Of a stretch of 64,000 nucleotides of DNA, positions 35,407-47,672 are shown piece after piece. Every line of letters starts with the position of its first letter. Within the stretch, counting starts at the first letter, position 1. Made by a program: the position numbers and the translations under genes. The DNA is from Scedosporium boydii. Its lineage: Eukaryota > Ascomycota > Sordariomycetes > Microascales > Microascaceae. Below the pieces are notes generated by a model, which searched no databases, had not been told where the DNA came from, and worked only from the letters and a program-made list of their open reading frames with translations. The stretch is taken from positions 52,796 to 116,795 of the forward strand of contig NJFT01000120.1 of assembly GCA_002221725.1 (NCBI GenBank). The letters run 5' to 3'.

Positions 35407-36492
35407 TCACCTTCGTGAGTGGTGACGCCTATCATCCCGATCATATCTCCCATGCCTCTCATCGCGCTCCCGCTCCCTCTCCCTTTCCCTCTCTCTCTTG
35501 TAGCTGTCCCTATCCCTCCCCCTCGATTGTCTCTCCTTCTCCTTCTCACGGTTATAATCAGCGAGTCTCTTCGGCCTCGACCCTTTCCCACCCTTATGAT
35601 CCCAATCCCCCAGATCCTCAACATCCTTAAGCTGCTTGGCGCCTAGCCCCAGCTGGTTCGGCCGCCTTCTAGGATCCTTGAATCCTAGGCGAGAGAATTC
35701 CCCGTTCCACCCCATGCCGCGAAGCATGGCGGCTCCGAACTCGGTCACGTCGATGCCCGTGTCGGCGTCGAGAGAATCGGGAGGGGGCGCTTCTTTGACG
35801 TCGCGGCGGTATGCGTCTGTTTCTGATAAGACGATGACTTTGTCGGGTGTGTCGGAGGTTTTGCCCATGAGTCTGTCGAGGGCTTCTTCTTCGACAGTCT
35901 TGGGTTTGGATTCTTGTTGCGCTTCCAGTTTTCCCCCTCCGTCTTTCTCTTCTTTCTCTGGTGAGATGCGCTCGGGTTTCTTTGTCAAGGTGAGACCCCA
36001 TTTCACATCCTTGTCCTTGTCTGCGACCTCGACCTCTTTGTTTGATTCTTCGGGACGGCGTAAATCGTGTCGTCTCTCAGCGACTCGGCTCTTCATCTTC
36101 GATCGTAGCCCTTGCTCGGGGGGTCGAATTATCTTGGGCCTATCCCCAATCTCGATAACGACCTCCTTCTCCTCCCTCTCGTGACTCCTCCTGTGCCGCC
36201 CATTCCTGTCCCTATCATCGTCCCTGCGGGTATCTCGATCTCGATCCCTCCTATCGCGTCGTCGCGCGTCATCCCTGCTCCTCCCGCCGCGTTTACTACT
36301 TCCTTCTGAGTCTGAGTTCGAATCCGAGTCGCCGAGGGCATTTGTTCGCGACCGCTTGCCTAGGGTAGAGGATGGGCTTGTGCGTCGGTGGGGGGTGGCG
36401 GATGTGGATGGTTTGGTGCCGTTTGGTTTGGGGGCGTTGAATCTTATGGACATGCGGGGGCCCGCGGAGGATGCGGAGTGTGGAGGATTCAT
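35407..36492 (-). CDS. spp2: pre-mRNA splicing factor Spp2 (G-patch protein)
   Basis: The product is a nuclear G-patch cofactor that binds and activates the DEAH helicase Prp2 at the first catalytic step of splicing. The single exon encodes 361 residues. The N-terminus has MSIRFNAPKP, then long RD/RS-like stretches (DDARRRDRRDRDRDTRRDDD). The segment WGLTLTKKPE follows. The Spp2/GPKOW-type G-patch region (about residues 240-300) reads TEFGAAMLRGMGWNGEF and GLGAKQLKD. The C-terminus is a run of ERERER-type residues and a His/Arg tail. The length is between yeast Spp2 and human GPKOW. The start at 36492 (MNPPHSASSAGPRMSIRF) is the first ATG. A second in-frame ATG, 13 codons on, is also possible. 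Confidence 0.88.
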   Translation of the reverse strand: MNPPHSASSAGPRMSIRFNAPKPNGTKPSTSATPHRRTSPSSTLGKRSRTNALGDSDSNSDSEGSSKRGGRSRDDARRRDRRDRDRDTRRDDDRDRNGRHRRSHEREEKEVVIEIGDRPKIIRPPEQGLRSKMKSRVAERRHDLRRPEESNKEVEVADKDKDVKWGLTLTKKPERISPEKEEKDGGGKLEAQQESKPKTVEEEALDRLMGKTSDTPDKVIVLSETDAYRRDVKEAPPPDSLDADTGIDVTEFGAAMLRGMGWNGEFSRLGFKDPRRRPNQLGLGAKQLKDVEDLGDWDHKGGKGSRPKRLADYNREKEKERQSRGRDRDSYKRERERERERERDERHGRYDRDDRRHHSRR

Positions 36493-38089
36493 TTTTTTTT
36501 CTCCCTGTTTGGTGAGGATGAGGGAGAGCGTGGTGGGAGGGATGAGGTGGATGGTTGGGGACTTGAGGTTGATGATGTTTGCAAGATGACGGAAAAAAGT
36601 GACAGTTGAATGTACCTTCGTCAGTGCCTGCAGTTTCTGCCACAGTGGCTAGTGATCCTTGAATTACCGGGTTCTACGCCACAGCTCGAAACATTTGAAT
36701 ACCGTTGCAAATTTAAATCGCACCGTTCTACTTCGTCCAGACCTTGACGCGACAAGTACTTTTGTACTTCGGACTGTTCTGTTCCACTTCGACAAACAGT
36801 TGCATCTCACATCCCCACCACCTCACATCAAAATCGTGTTAGTCTCATCTCCATTTTATAGTGCGCCCAGTCCTACACTAGCGGGCGAGTTTCTCCCAGG
36901 ATCTTGTTCACTTCTGTTTACTGCGAATTAGTGTAGTTACTTCGAGTGTATGGAAAAGTAGTGTACATAACACGGGGTATCCGATCGCAAAGACTGCACT
37001 CTCCCCGTCAGCGTGGTGAATTTAAGGTTCACACTTGAACGCCCGCCGATAGATCATATAACGGGGGGGAAGGGAAATCAAAGTTTGCCATCCTATCAAC
37101 GCTAGACTATCTTAACGGAGGTAAAAGTCTCCTTCCTGATCAGGATCTCCTCGGTCTTGGAAGATGGTACTCTATCCCCTTGTCGTGTAGGTAGAATTTG
37201 GTTATCCTACTTCGTAGACAGGGTATTGTTTGAAGATGAGGTCGCATGGCGTATCAACGATCTGGGATGCGACGAAGGATAAACGAGTTGTACAAAACTT
37301 ATTGGTGTTGGGATGAGAGCACAAATCAACATGTATCAGGAAACAATTGATGAGCAGGACGAAGTAGCGTCACTAGGCCAGAATAGCAATACACTGTAAA
37401 GTACGAAGTACTTCAAGGAGCTTAGCATCAAATTTTATGCAACCAGGAAAGAAGGTGCGAGGGAAACTAACATCACTAGGCTACATTTGCTGGGGGGATT
37501 AGGCACCCGAATTGTAACTCCGCACTGTATTGGTACCTCAATATTATCATGCATGAGATTAAACCCTGCGCATTTCGTGATAAAAGTGGTCTATCAGCTA
37601 ATGTACACAGTGCACTACTGGCGCTCCGAGTCCTAGCCTAGCCACTTCCTCGTGGATGACTGATAGTCACCCCCCCGCCCTTCCAGAATAGTTAGCCACT
37701 GTCCGAGCTCTACTCTTTCCCCAGTCACAATCATTACCGAGCAGAGAAGGAGCAGAGAAGCCTGTCGCTGACAGTTGCAAACTGAAAAGCGAGGACAACA
37801 GTAGCAGCAACCAGGAAAAAGGGAAAAAAAATTAACAGAACACTCTCACTGGCGAAAAAAATTAACTCTCTCACCAGCATAGCACCCTCACACCTACCAA
37901 AAAATAACTGGGTGCAAGGAGGATTTTTCTGTGTACGCTCAACATCGACTCCGGCAATCACAATCAATTACCACAACACAACAACACGATTTCCATCACT
38001 TCTGATTGCATTTTTCATCTCGGACGACCCCAATAATTATTGGCAAACATCCGTTTTGATGAAAAACGGATGTCGCGGCCTCGAATGCT
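36493..38089. other. divergent intergenic region, 1.6 kb
   Basis: This is the interval between SPP2 and EAF1. It contains TACTTCGTA (37208-37216) and GTACGAAGTAC (37401-37411), and A-rich DNA at 37810-37870. The end is probably the EAF1 5' leader, with a strong hairpin at 38047-38073 and two short upstream ORFs. No other gene is supported. Confidence 0.6.
38047..38073 (+). promoter_or_regulatory. 11-bp perfect hairpin in probable EAF1 leader
   Basis: ACATCCGTTTT (38047-38057) and AAAACGGATGT (38063-38073) are exact reverse complements around the 5-base loop GATGA. The stem ends 16 bases before the EAF1 ATG. If transcribed it would lie close to the start codon. The loop itself contains an upstream ATG. 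Confidence 0.7.
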
Positions 38090-41000
38090 ATGACTGAGGT
38101 CGGGCCTGCCGATCGATCCAGGCTCCTGCGATCAAAACAGGACGAGCGCAGGTATGCTTCCTATCTCGCGATAGAGAAAAATTCGCCGATCAAAATGATA
38201 CCGAAATCGCCGTGTTAACAATATTTAGCTCAATCCTGTCGACGAGGAAGAGGAAGTTCAGCCAGTTCTTCGCCGCTGCCGCAGCGCCCGACGCCCTACC
38301 AAACCATGAGATCGCGAGCCCCAACGCGCCGAACGCCAACCACGGTGACTTCAACGCCTACGATCATTCCAAAGTGTTGCAGTATGTTTCAATAATGCCG
38401 CCGATAATTTCTGCGGCCATCCTATCGCGTTTGCCTACTTTTTCATATTGATTTTGGGGCGCATTGGCGTTTGTTAGTCGTCGCCTTTTGCATATTAACT
38501 TGTTTAAACCACAGGGGGAAGAAATTCGGCGATGCGAATCTCTCCGGCGCGCCCTTACTAAACTACAATGGCCTTGTACGCTTCGTCAGGTCTACTGGCG
38601 TCTGGGGCGTCACCCCGGATAGCCATCCCGCCGCTCCTCCCGTCGACGCGAACGGACTAAGACCCCCCGTACCATCGATGCAATATGCTCCGCCTGTGCC
38701 AAGCGCAAGACCGACTCCCGCGCCGCCTACTGACGAGAAGAAGAGACCACTGTTGGCCCCGAATGCTCTGGCCCAAGGCCTCCCTGCTGCATCTCCTGTG
38801 CCGGTCCAACCTCGCGATGCGAAGAAGCCCAGGACGGCAGCTTTCTCAGCACCTTTACCATCCACCTTGACGCCAACCCCCAACATAGTGACTCGCCCCT
38901 CGACCGAACCGATAACGAATGGAACGTCGGAGATAGCGCCGCCGAAGCCCGCCGCGGGCCAAGTAGCCGCGACTCCAGTACCATCGGCACAGAGCGTGAA
39001 ACCCGTGGCTCCTGCTCGTGCTCCGGCTCCCAGTATTCCCCCGACTTCTGCGCCGACTCCGGCTTCCGGAACCAAGGTTTCCCAACCTCCGACTGCCCCC
39101 CCATCTGCGCCGACAGCCGTACTAGCGCAGGCCAAATCTTTGGTACCTCTAGCGCCACGAACCGCGACGGCACCCGCTGCTGCCACTCCACCCAGTGATG
39201 TATCTGCACCAGCTGCCAAACCCCAGGAGACTGGACGGCAACAGGAGGCCGCATCGTCTCCAGCGTCGACGGCCCCAAGTGCGACCACGCCAGCCGTTCA
39301 GGATGTATCTGCAACCACGAGTCCCGAGAAGGAGGATATCCAGCCCGTTCAGCGAGAAGGAAAGATTGGCGAAGATCAAGATGCGGTCATGGTTGACGCC
39401 CCGAGCCTGGCAGCGGAGAAACCGCCTACTCAAGGGCCATCTGGTCCATTGTCGACGTCGGCCATATCTGACCAAAGTATGAAAGATGCCAAATCCCAAG
39501 CCACAGCCGCGGAGCAGAAACCTACTCCTCCTCAACCTATAATTCCGCCACCATCTACCACTACTGCTACCATTTCTCCGCCAGCCCGCACCGCAACTCC
39601 TGTCACGAAACCTGAGCCAGCGGCCACACTGGTCCAACAGAAACAACCTTTTTCGAAACCCCTACCGACGCCCCTTACAACTGAGCCCGCGCAACCGCCA
39701 AAAGTAGTCTCAGCGGAAGTCCCTGCTCCTCAGCCCCGAGATACAGAGAAACCCGCGACGCCTACCCCAACAGAGGTCACGAGCGTGAACAAACGTGTTC
39801 CCGATGCCGCTCTAAAGGAGCCTACTATCCCCCCGCCAGCTGCTGCGGAACCCAAGCCCCCTGTTCCTCTCCCGCCTGCAACCCAACAACCCCAGCGACC
39901 GACGCCACAGGTGACTGAGCCGCCTCAACTCGAGCGGGCGGTGACAAGAGTATCCTCCGGAGCCATTCGTCAAAAGTCAGTCTCCGAGATCCTGGCTGGA
40001 TCGCTCAAGGCCCCACGCCCAGCTGCGGAGAAGGCGGCGGCGTCAACAACAAAGAGTTACCCGACGACGCCGTCAGCACTGCGACCCAAAAACCAGCTTC
40101 CGAAACGACGAGAAAGGGATAGGAATCAAGTCTCAACGGTGGTGTTTGGCAAACAGCCGAAGCGATCGGACGACAAGTCGGTTACAGCCCCGAAGCAGCA
40201 AGGCACGTCGCCCGCTGATGATTACTTTACTCCCCTCTTTATTGAGGGGTTTATTTCGAGGTCTTCTTGGATGAAGCCCCTGGGTGCTCTTCTTAATCAG
40301 GCGCACAAGACCATATCCTCGCCCGATGCTATGTTGGCGTATGAAGATGATCAAGCATGCAAAATCCTGAAGCGGGTATACCTCCTTCAGCATACGAATA
40401 AATGGTCCCTGCGACAACGGGAGCGATGCGCCGAGCCTACTCGACCCCCTTCCCACATGGACGTACTACTTCAAGAGATGAAATGGATGCGTACGGACTT
40501 CCGCGAGGAACGAAAGTGGAAGATGGCGACGGCAAGGATCCTAGCTAACGCCTGTGCGAAATGGCATACCGCGACACCTGAGGAACGTATCGCCCTTCAA
40601 GTCCCGGCACGCCCTCCGCCGAAGGAGCCTGCAGGCCAAGACGTAGATATGTTAGATGCGGAAGCAATTCCAGTGGAACGCATGCCGCAGCTTGTCAAGT
40701 CTGATTCTTCTGAGTCGGGACTCGCCGATGAGGTTGATATCATCTCGCCCTCCGCCATCTTTGCCCTCTCAGAAGACCAGATGGTATTCCCCCTCCGCCA
40801 ATCCCCTACATCAGACCTACTCTTATCCGAATTACCGCTCTACGGTTCCCCCCTCAAGGTACCCAGCTCAGATATCATCCAACCAGACTACGACCCGGAT
40901 GCGTTATGGCGCCGACCTGCTTTGCCGTTGAGCAAGTACGTCGAGGGCGACATGAAACTAGTTACCGAGGGCCAGCCCACGTGGCAAAGCAAATTTATGT

Positions 41001-43295
41001 ACGAGGACGAATCCGATGACGAAGACTTTGAGAAGTATCCGCCGACGACTAGCACTTCTACCCCTGCAAGTCGCAAGAACTGGCTCCCGCCTGAGAAGAA
41101 CGATGTGGCCCTCTTCAACCCTGAGATGAAGCAAATTCGGGACCGTCTGCATGCCAATCACCAGTTCCGGCCACCGACCGAGCATCCGATGCCGCCCCCA
41201 AGCTTCTATGAAAACCGCATTGCGTCACAGTGGACAGCAGCCGAGGATGAAGAGCTCAGGAACCTGGCCAATCAATTCCAGCACAATTGGTCACTCATCT
41301 CCGAAGTCCTCACACCTCGGTCGTCCTTTGTTTCTGGAGCGGAGAGGCGTACCGCCTGGGAGTGCTTCGAGCGATGGCTTCAGCTGGAGCCTCTCTCTCC
41401 GGATATGGCGAAGACGCAATACTTCCGAACATATAATCACCGCATCGAGAGCGCGCAGCGCGTTGTCCTTCAGCAACATCAAGCAGCGCAACAGCAGGCG
41501 GTCGCCACTGGTCAACCACCGCCGAAGCGCCGACAGTGCGTGCCTGTCAGGGTCGAGAGGAGGCACGGCAGGAGACACATCAACCTCATAGGCTCGATGA
41601 TGAAGGTGGCGAAGAAGCGAGAGACGACGGCCCAGAAGCAACAGGCTCAGGCGACCATGATTGCGATGCGTAAGGCGAATGAGAATTCACAGCAACAGCA
41701 ACCTCGACCTCAAGCTCCAGTCAAGACACCGAGGGATTATAGTATAATGAGATGGGAGCGTGATCAGGCAATGGCAGAAAAGATAGCGCAGTATGCGCAG
41801 CGCCACGAGGCTCAGAAGAGGGTAAGTTTACAGGTTTTTGTTCTCACATTTTTTGTTTACAAGGCTTTTTTTTGTTCCTTTTTCTTTGTCATTCATGCAT
41901 GGTCATCACATCAAAGATTTCATCTAACGTTTTTTTGGGAATTAGGCTGCCATGCAAGCAAGACAAGCCCAAGCTGCCTCAATGGCCGCCAATGCCGCTG
42001 CAGTTGCGGCTGCCACAGGTCAAGTGCCACAAAATGCTGCTGCTGCTGCTCATCTCATGAACTCAATGGGAGGTGTCTCTCGTCTCAACATGCCAAACCA
42101 ATTTGGTATGGCAGGTCAACCTCGCCCTGGTGTTCCAGTCCAAGGAGCGGTTGGTGTCAACGGCATCGGACCCGTACCAGCCCATCTCGCCGCCAACCTC
42201 GTTCGCCAGATGCCGCTCAATGGTATTCCCCAAGCGCAAATGCAGGCCGCCTTACAATCGCAGCATAGGATGCCGCTCGCTAACCCGCAGGAGGCTCATG
42301 TGATTATGCAAGCTCGTCGGATATCGGAGCAACAGAGGGCTGCCGTACAAATGCAGCATCAGCAGGGGCACGCTCAACAAGGCCAACCGTCTCCGCAGCC
42401 CCAAGGCCAGCAACAGCAGCAACAGGCTCAGGCTCAGGCTCAGGCTCAACCCCAGGCTCATGTTACTCCGACACCGGCACAGGTACAGCAGGCGCAAGCC
42501 ATGGCCCGAGCCAACAGCGGTCGACAAGGGTCTCCGCCCAACATGAGGAACGGGCTTAACGGCCTCAGCCAGCAGAATTACTTGGCTAACGCACAAGCTG
42601 TCATGGCATCCTTCGGTGTCGGCGCTCCGAACAGCGTCGCAGCCCTGAACGCGCTGCAGAACGCAAGCCTTAATATGCCGGCCAGCTCTCCACGACCGGC
42701 CGCTGCCTCTCCAACCATGTCTCCTACGGTGCTTGCCCAGATCGCAGCTCTCGAAGGACAATTCAGACAGAAGAATCCCGGAGCAACACCCGAGCGGGCA
42801 CGGCAGTATGCGACCGAGCAGCTTACGCGGATCATTCTCGCTCAACGCAACAGTATGTCCCAGCAAGCGATGAACGCGGCGGCTGGAGCTGTAGCGCAGC
42901 ACGGTATTCCGAACGGTCTCGCTGGTGCAAGCCCTGCGCAATATGCTGCGATGCTTCGGCAGCAGCAGGCTCAGGCTCAGGCCGCTCAGGCCGCGCAGGC
43001 GCAGGCGCACCAAGCTCAAGTCCAAGCCCAAGCAATCCAGGCTCAAGCACAAGCACAGATCCAGGCCCATGCTAAGGCTCAAGTTCAAGCGCAGCAAGCT
43101 CAAGCCCAGGCTCAGGCTCAGGCTCAAGCTCAGGCTCAGGCTCAGGCTAAAGCCCAGGCCCAGGCTCAGGCCCAGCCGCAGGGACAGCAGGGTCAGCAGG
43201 CTCAGGGAACCCCTAAGTCTGCCGTGGCAACACCAACTTTAGCCAACGCGCAACATCAGAGAACTCCGAGTGAGAGTGCTACGCCGGGGAAGTAA
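38090..43295 (+). CDS. eaf1: NuA4 acetyltransferase scaffold Eaf1/Vid21
   Basis: The product is the nuclear platform subunit of the NuA4 histone H4/H2A acetyltransferase. Four exons (38090-38151, 38229-38381, 38515-41821, 41946-43295) give 1,623 residues. The start MTEVGPADRSRLLRSKQDER and basic SILSTRKRKFSQFF are typical. A Pro/Ala/Thr-rich disordered stretch runs to about residue 600. An HSA domain follows (about 637-770: PLFIEGFISRSSWMKPLG ... EMKWMRTDFREERKWKMATA), which binds actin and Arp4 in the family. Then comes a SANT/Myb domain (about 976-1031: QWTAAEDEELRNLANQFQHN), for the Tra1/histone-tail side. The last exon is a Gln/Ala-rich tail of about 450 residues. Introns are short with good sites. 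Domain order is exactly that of Eaf1. Confidence 0.95.
42950..43200 (+). repeat. Ala-Gln dipeptide (GCT CAG) repeat region
   Basis: A six-base CAGGCT/CAAGCT unit is repeated with interruptions over about 250 bp and encodes alternating Ala and Gln near the end of Eaf1. A shorter related tract lies at about 42425-42450. Codon variation (CAG/CAA, GCT/GCC) suggests it is not a very recent expansion. Confidence 0.85.
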
Positions 43296-44327
43296 AGCGG
43301 ATTTTTGAAATGATGAACAAAAGAGGCAAAGTCTGAAGAACGCGTTTGCCATCAGCTAAACCCCTCGATTCTCATCCATCATTCTACACATTCACGAACC
43401 TGGAGATGAAGACTTTTTTTTTTTCTCATTTTCATCAAAATAGATGGCACTGGTTTTTCGGTTCGGTTTTAGGGGCATCTTTTTTTTAAAGGGAAATGGG
43501 AGGCTAAGCGACGATTACATCGACATCAACTGTTTCTTGTTGTCGTTTTGAGATTTGATAGAACATCACATCTCCTCTTTTTTTTATCGCGTTGTTATAT
43601 TTTAGTTGTTTGTAGATGTAGTCCCGGTTGAGGACACATACACTTGTCATTATAATTAAGCACGGGCGAGGAGGATACAGAATCCTCGACTTGCCTTTTC
43701 TTCTCTTCATTCTTTTTTCACTTAAGAGTCGCCAAAGTGAGCTGCGAAATGAATCGAGAACTGTGAATCCACATGTCCTTCCCTGTCCGTCTGGGGACTG
43801 GCAACTTCCGTATCAGCTGGTACAGACCGTCAATTTGGATGACTAATATTTTGCCCCTGGAGGCACTGGACACCGAAAATTGACACCGAAGGCACCTCAA
43901 TTCCTGCACACGTTTCCGGGTACAAATGGATTGTACACATCGGCCTTGTGGAGCTTGGACCAGGTATTCGCCATGTACCAGACCACCAATAAAAGTATGA
44001 CGCAGTACGCGATTGTGCAAGAGCGATAAGGGAAACTTGTCGAATTCCCGAATCGAATCCCTTTCGAGGCTCCCACCAACGCCAACCTTTCCGCATCTCG
44101 GGATCACAAGCGCCCCCCAACACAATCGTTTTCTTGTTCTCTGGCTGGAGTCATCCACTCTCTCCCACCTTCTCTGCACTGCAGGCAAGCAAGTTCATGT
44201 GTTCCTCGGCTGCTACTTATCGCGCTCGCTCGAGCCTCACCATCGGACCCTTCCCGCGTAGTATACCTTAAATTACGGCCCCGTCTACACAACACAACAC
44301 GCCCCCACGAACTCGGATCTCCACGGC
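43296..44327. other. intergenic region
   Basis: EAF1 3' UTR and the promoter of the Na+/H+ exchanger. T-rich runs occur at 43410-43495. No supported gene. Confidence 0.6.
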
Positions 44328-46674
44328 ATGGCCTTGCGTCTTGCTGAAGTAGGATGGCAGCTTATGCGTAAGTCTTCGAGATACTCTCCGCATACGACGC
44401 AGCGTTTTTGGTGATGGTATGGAATGCTAATTTAGATTTGGATTTCTTTAGGCCGAGAAGTCGACGATGATGCCGACCCTGGCGGTACGATTCTCCCTGA
44501 TCTCCGATTTACGCCAACCCCCCCGCGCAGCGAACCGCGATATATCTAAGGAACATCAGGCTCAAATGGGACGAAATGAGGGCTAACTCTTTGATTAGGT
44601 GGCGACGTCGCTCAGAGCGAGATCCCATCGTCATGGGCCATCTTCATCTCGATATGTCTGCTTATAACGGCCCTCCTGACTAGCTATCTCCTCCAGCAGA
44701 AGAAGATTCAGGCAGTTCACGAGACGGTTATCTCCATCTTTGCAGGTTCGAAAACACCCCTTGTCTTTTCCCTTCCAGGGCTCCTCTACCAATACTAATG
44801 TCGCGTAGGAATGGTTGTCGGCATCGTTCTTCTCATTACTCCAGGCGACTCGATCCGAAACCTCATCAAGTTCAACTCGGGCATCTTTTTCAATCTCCTC
44901 CTCCCACCAATCATTCTCTCTTCAGGCTACGAACTCCACCAAGCCAACTTCTTCCGTAACATCGGTGTGATTCTAACCTTTGCCTTCGCCGGCACGTTCC
45001 TCTCGGCCATCGTGATCGGCTTCCTGATCTGGTTCTTCTCGCTCTTCCCCGGAGCCATCAACCTGAGCCTCGTCGACGCCATCTCTGTCGGCGCCACGCT
45101 CTCCGCCACCGATCCCGTGACCATCCTCGCCATCTTCAACTCGTACAAGGTCGATCCCAAGCTCTACACCATCATCTTTGGCGAGTCGATCCTCAACGAT
45201 GCTATTGCCATCGTCATCTTCGAGACGGCGCAGCGATATAAGCATGGATCAGGGCCCGATATGGGGTTCTTGAGTTTTCTTGAGGGTTCTGGTATCTTCT
45301 TGCTCGTCTTCTTTGGAAGTTTGATGATTGGCGTGCTCGCGGGTGTGGGTACGGCGCTGCTTCTTAAGTTTACGTATATTCGGAGGTATCCCAAGATTGA
45401 GAGCTGTCTTGTGGTTCTTTTTGCGTATGCCACGTACTTTTTCTCAAATGGAGTGCACATGTCGGGTAAGTGGTTTTTTTTGCGTTTGTTTCTCTTCTCA
45501 TCTTTCTACAGAGTAATGCTAACAATGTGTAGGTATTGTGTCGCTGCTTTTCTGTGGTATTACCATGAAGCATTATGCCTACTTCAACATGTCTCGACGC
45601 ACGCAACTCACGACGAAGTACATCTTCCAAGTCCTGGCCCAGCTGTCTGAGAACTTCATCTTCATCTACCTTGGACTATCGCTCTTCACCGACAGCACCC
45701 TCGTCTTCCAGCCACCGCTCATCATTGTCACCGTTTTGGCGGTTTGCGCCGCTCGTTGGGTAGCGGTCTTCCCTCTCTCGAGCCTGATCAACTTCGTTAT
45801 TCGGTACCGGGCCAGGCGCCGCGGCGGGGAGGTGGCAGACGAGCTTCCGTACAGTTACCAGGCCATGCTTTTCTGGGCCGGACTTCGCGGAGCCGTCGGA
45901 GTTGCGCTAGCGGCGCTCTTAGCCGGAGATGCGAATTCGGCTGCTCTGCGGGCGACTGTTCTGCTCGTCGTTGTGCTCACCGTTATTATATTTGGCGGTA
46001 CAACGGCACGGATGCTTGAAATTCTGGGCATCCGTACGGGCGTGGTGGAAGAAGCCGACAGCGATGACGAATTTGACATCGAGTCTTTCGGCGGTTACAA
46101 GCCAGGCGGCTTAGGAAGGCGTAACGGAAGCGTTGCGCTCGACCAGCTTGGGCTTTCGCGAGATCGCGGTCGTAATAGCCACTACGCCTCGGGACATGCG
46201 GTGTCGCCGCACAGCGCCAACGGACCTCGGACGAATATGAGTAGGAAGAATTCGTCGCGCGGCGATGAGGCGGAAAGGGCGGACCTCTTGGCTGGCAGCA
46301 GGAGTCCGACGGAGTCGGATATTGGCAGCGACATCGATACTTCGGATCTACCGCCGCCTGTGAGGCGGTCACCTAGGCCGAGGACGAGTCCGAGGCCGGG
46401 CGGGGAGAGTGACGGCGCATTCCGACGGCCGTGGCCTTCGGCGGAGGCGGCGACGACCCCCTCGGGAAGCAGCCCCGCTGTCAGCGCTAGGAGCGCTATT
46501 AGGCAGCTTCTCACGGCTGATGATCCTAGTGTGTTCTTCCGGCAGTTGGATGAGGATTATATCAAGCCTACGCTGCTTTTAGATGGGGCTAATGGACGTG
46601 GAGGGAATAATGGACATGGGCCTGGCAGCGGCGGTGCTGGTGGTAACGGAGGAGCTGGACCAAGTGGATTATGA
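44328..46674 (+). CDS. nhx1: endosomal/vacuolar Na+(K+)/H+ exchanger Nhx1
   Basis: This is a monovalent cation:proton antiporter of the CPA1 family, which in fungi acts at late endosomes and vacuole to control pH, ion sequestration and trafficking. Five exons (44328-44367, 44452-44484, 44599-44745, 44809-45465, 45533-46674) give 672 residues, normal for Nhx1. The first helices are SWAIFISICLLITALL and VVGIVLLITPGDSIRN. The amiloride-site segment IFFNLLLPPIILSSGY, VGATLSATDPVTILAI with the ion-binding region, FGESILNDAIAIVIF with the essential ND pair, and FWAGLRGAVGVALA are all intact. A cytosolic tail of about 180 residues is rich in Ser, Arg and Gly. Two very short 5' exons (40 and 33 nt) carry the N-terminus. 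These are my best splice choices, supported by GTAAGT/GTACGA donors and consistent phase. Confidence 0.93.
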
Positions 46675-47672
46675 CGATAGTTTTTGTTTCTTTTCCTTTT
46701 TTTTTTTTTTTTTGCCCCTACTGGGAAGCGTCGGATGTTATTCCGTGTTGTTACTCTTTCGACATCATGTGCTGGGACTGGATCCTGGTTTGGCATCTGG
46801 CATGTAGAGAGAGAGAGCTTAGGCTTAGAAAAAAGCAACGTCTGCCGCTGCATGGGTGCCTGTTCACTTCGTCATGTCCGCTACGATTTGGATATGGTGC
46901 GGGCCCCGACCATCTTGCCCAAAGCTCCATCCGGGATCGAACGGGCGGCTTCCGATAGGCACACGGGGGATTCGATTCATTCAGCCTGACGATGAGCAGA
47001 AACCGGGCACCAATCAAACTCTGGAATTGAAAGGCTAGCCAGGACCCTGCCGATGTCCGATGTCCCGACCAGGAACCAGGACCAGACATTGGCATTTCTG
47101 GATTAATTCTCGATCTGATCATCATCCTAGCGCAAACTCTCTTGAGCTTTACGACGTTTTCGCCGACTTACAAAAAAGGTTTTAACATTTACGTTTTCAG
47201 CCTTTGATGACCGTCCATGACAAGGTCAGGAATCCAATATTAATTATTTCCCGCCTGTTTTTCCTTCTACTTCGCATGGCTGTTTGCTTTCAAGATTCAG
47301 CTGTGTCGCACGTGACCAACTCCTTCTTCCCGATGGAGCTCCGGATGCATCCAGCCCGATTGAGCGCCAAGTCTCTGGAGTTAATGCCTCGGTAGCCGCC
47401 GTTGGCGACACTTTTCAGAGTTGATTCTCTCAGAGTTTACTCTCGCCCCAAGAGCCCCTCCGGTCAATGCAGTACGTCTCCGAGGTCATTGTTTATATGA
47501 TGGTACGCCCTCGCTCGCTTTTCGGAGGTAATTTGGACACTACGTGAGCGAATAAAGGCGTCGCCTACGGGCCTCGACGAGCTGAAAGAGAAGGAGACGG
47601 AGAAAAACCACAGGAAATAGGGAGGAAAGTAAGAAAGAAACGAACGCCAGGAAAAATAAAAGGCAAGAGACA
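46675..47672. other. intergenic region
   Basis: NHX1 3' UTR (with a T16 run near 46698) and the promoter of the transporter. The leader before 47673 is GA-rich. No supported gene. Confidence 0.6.

Noticed and set aside
46925..46950. GGGATCGAAC resembling a reversed tRNA B box
   Set aside because: No cloverleaf can be drawn on the minus strand around it.
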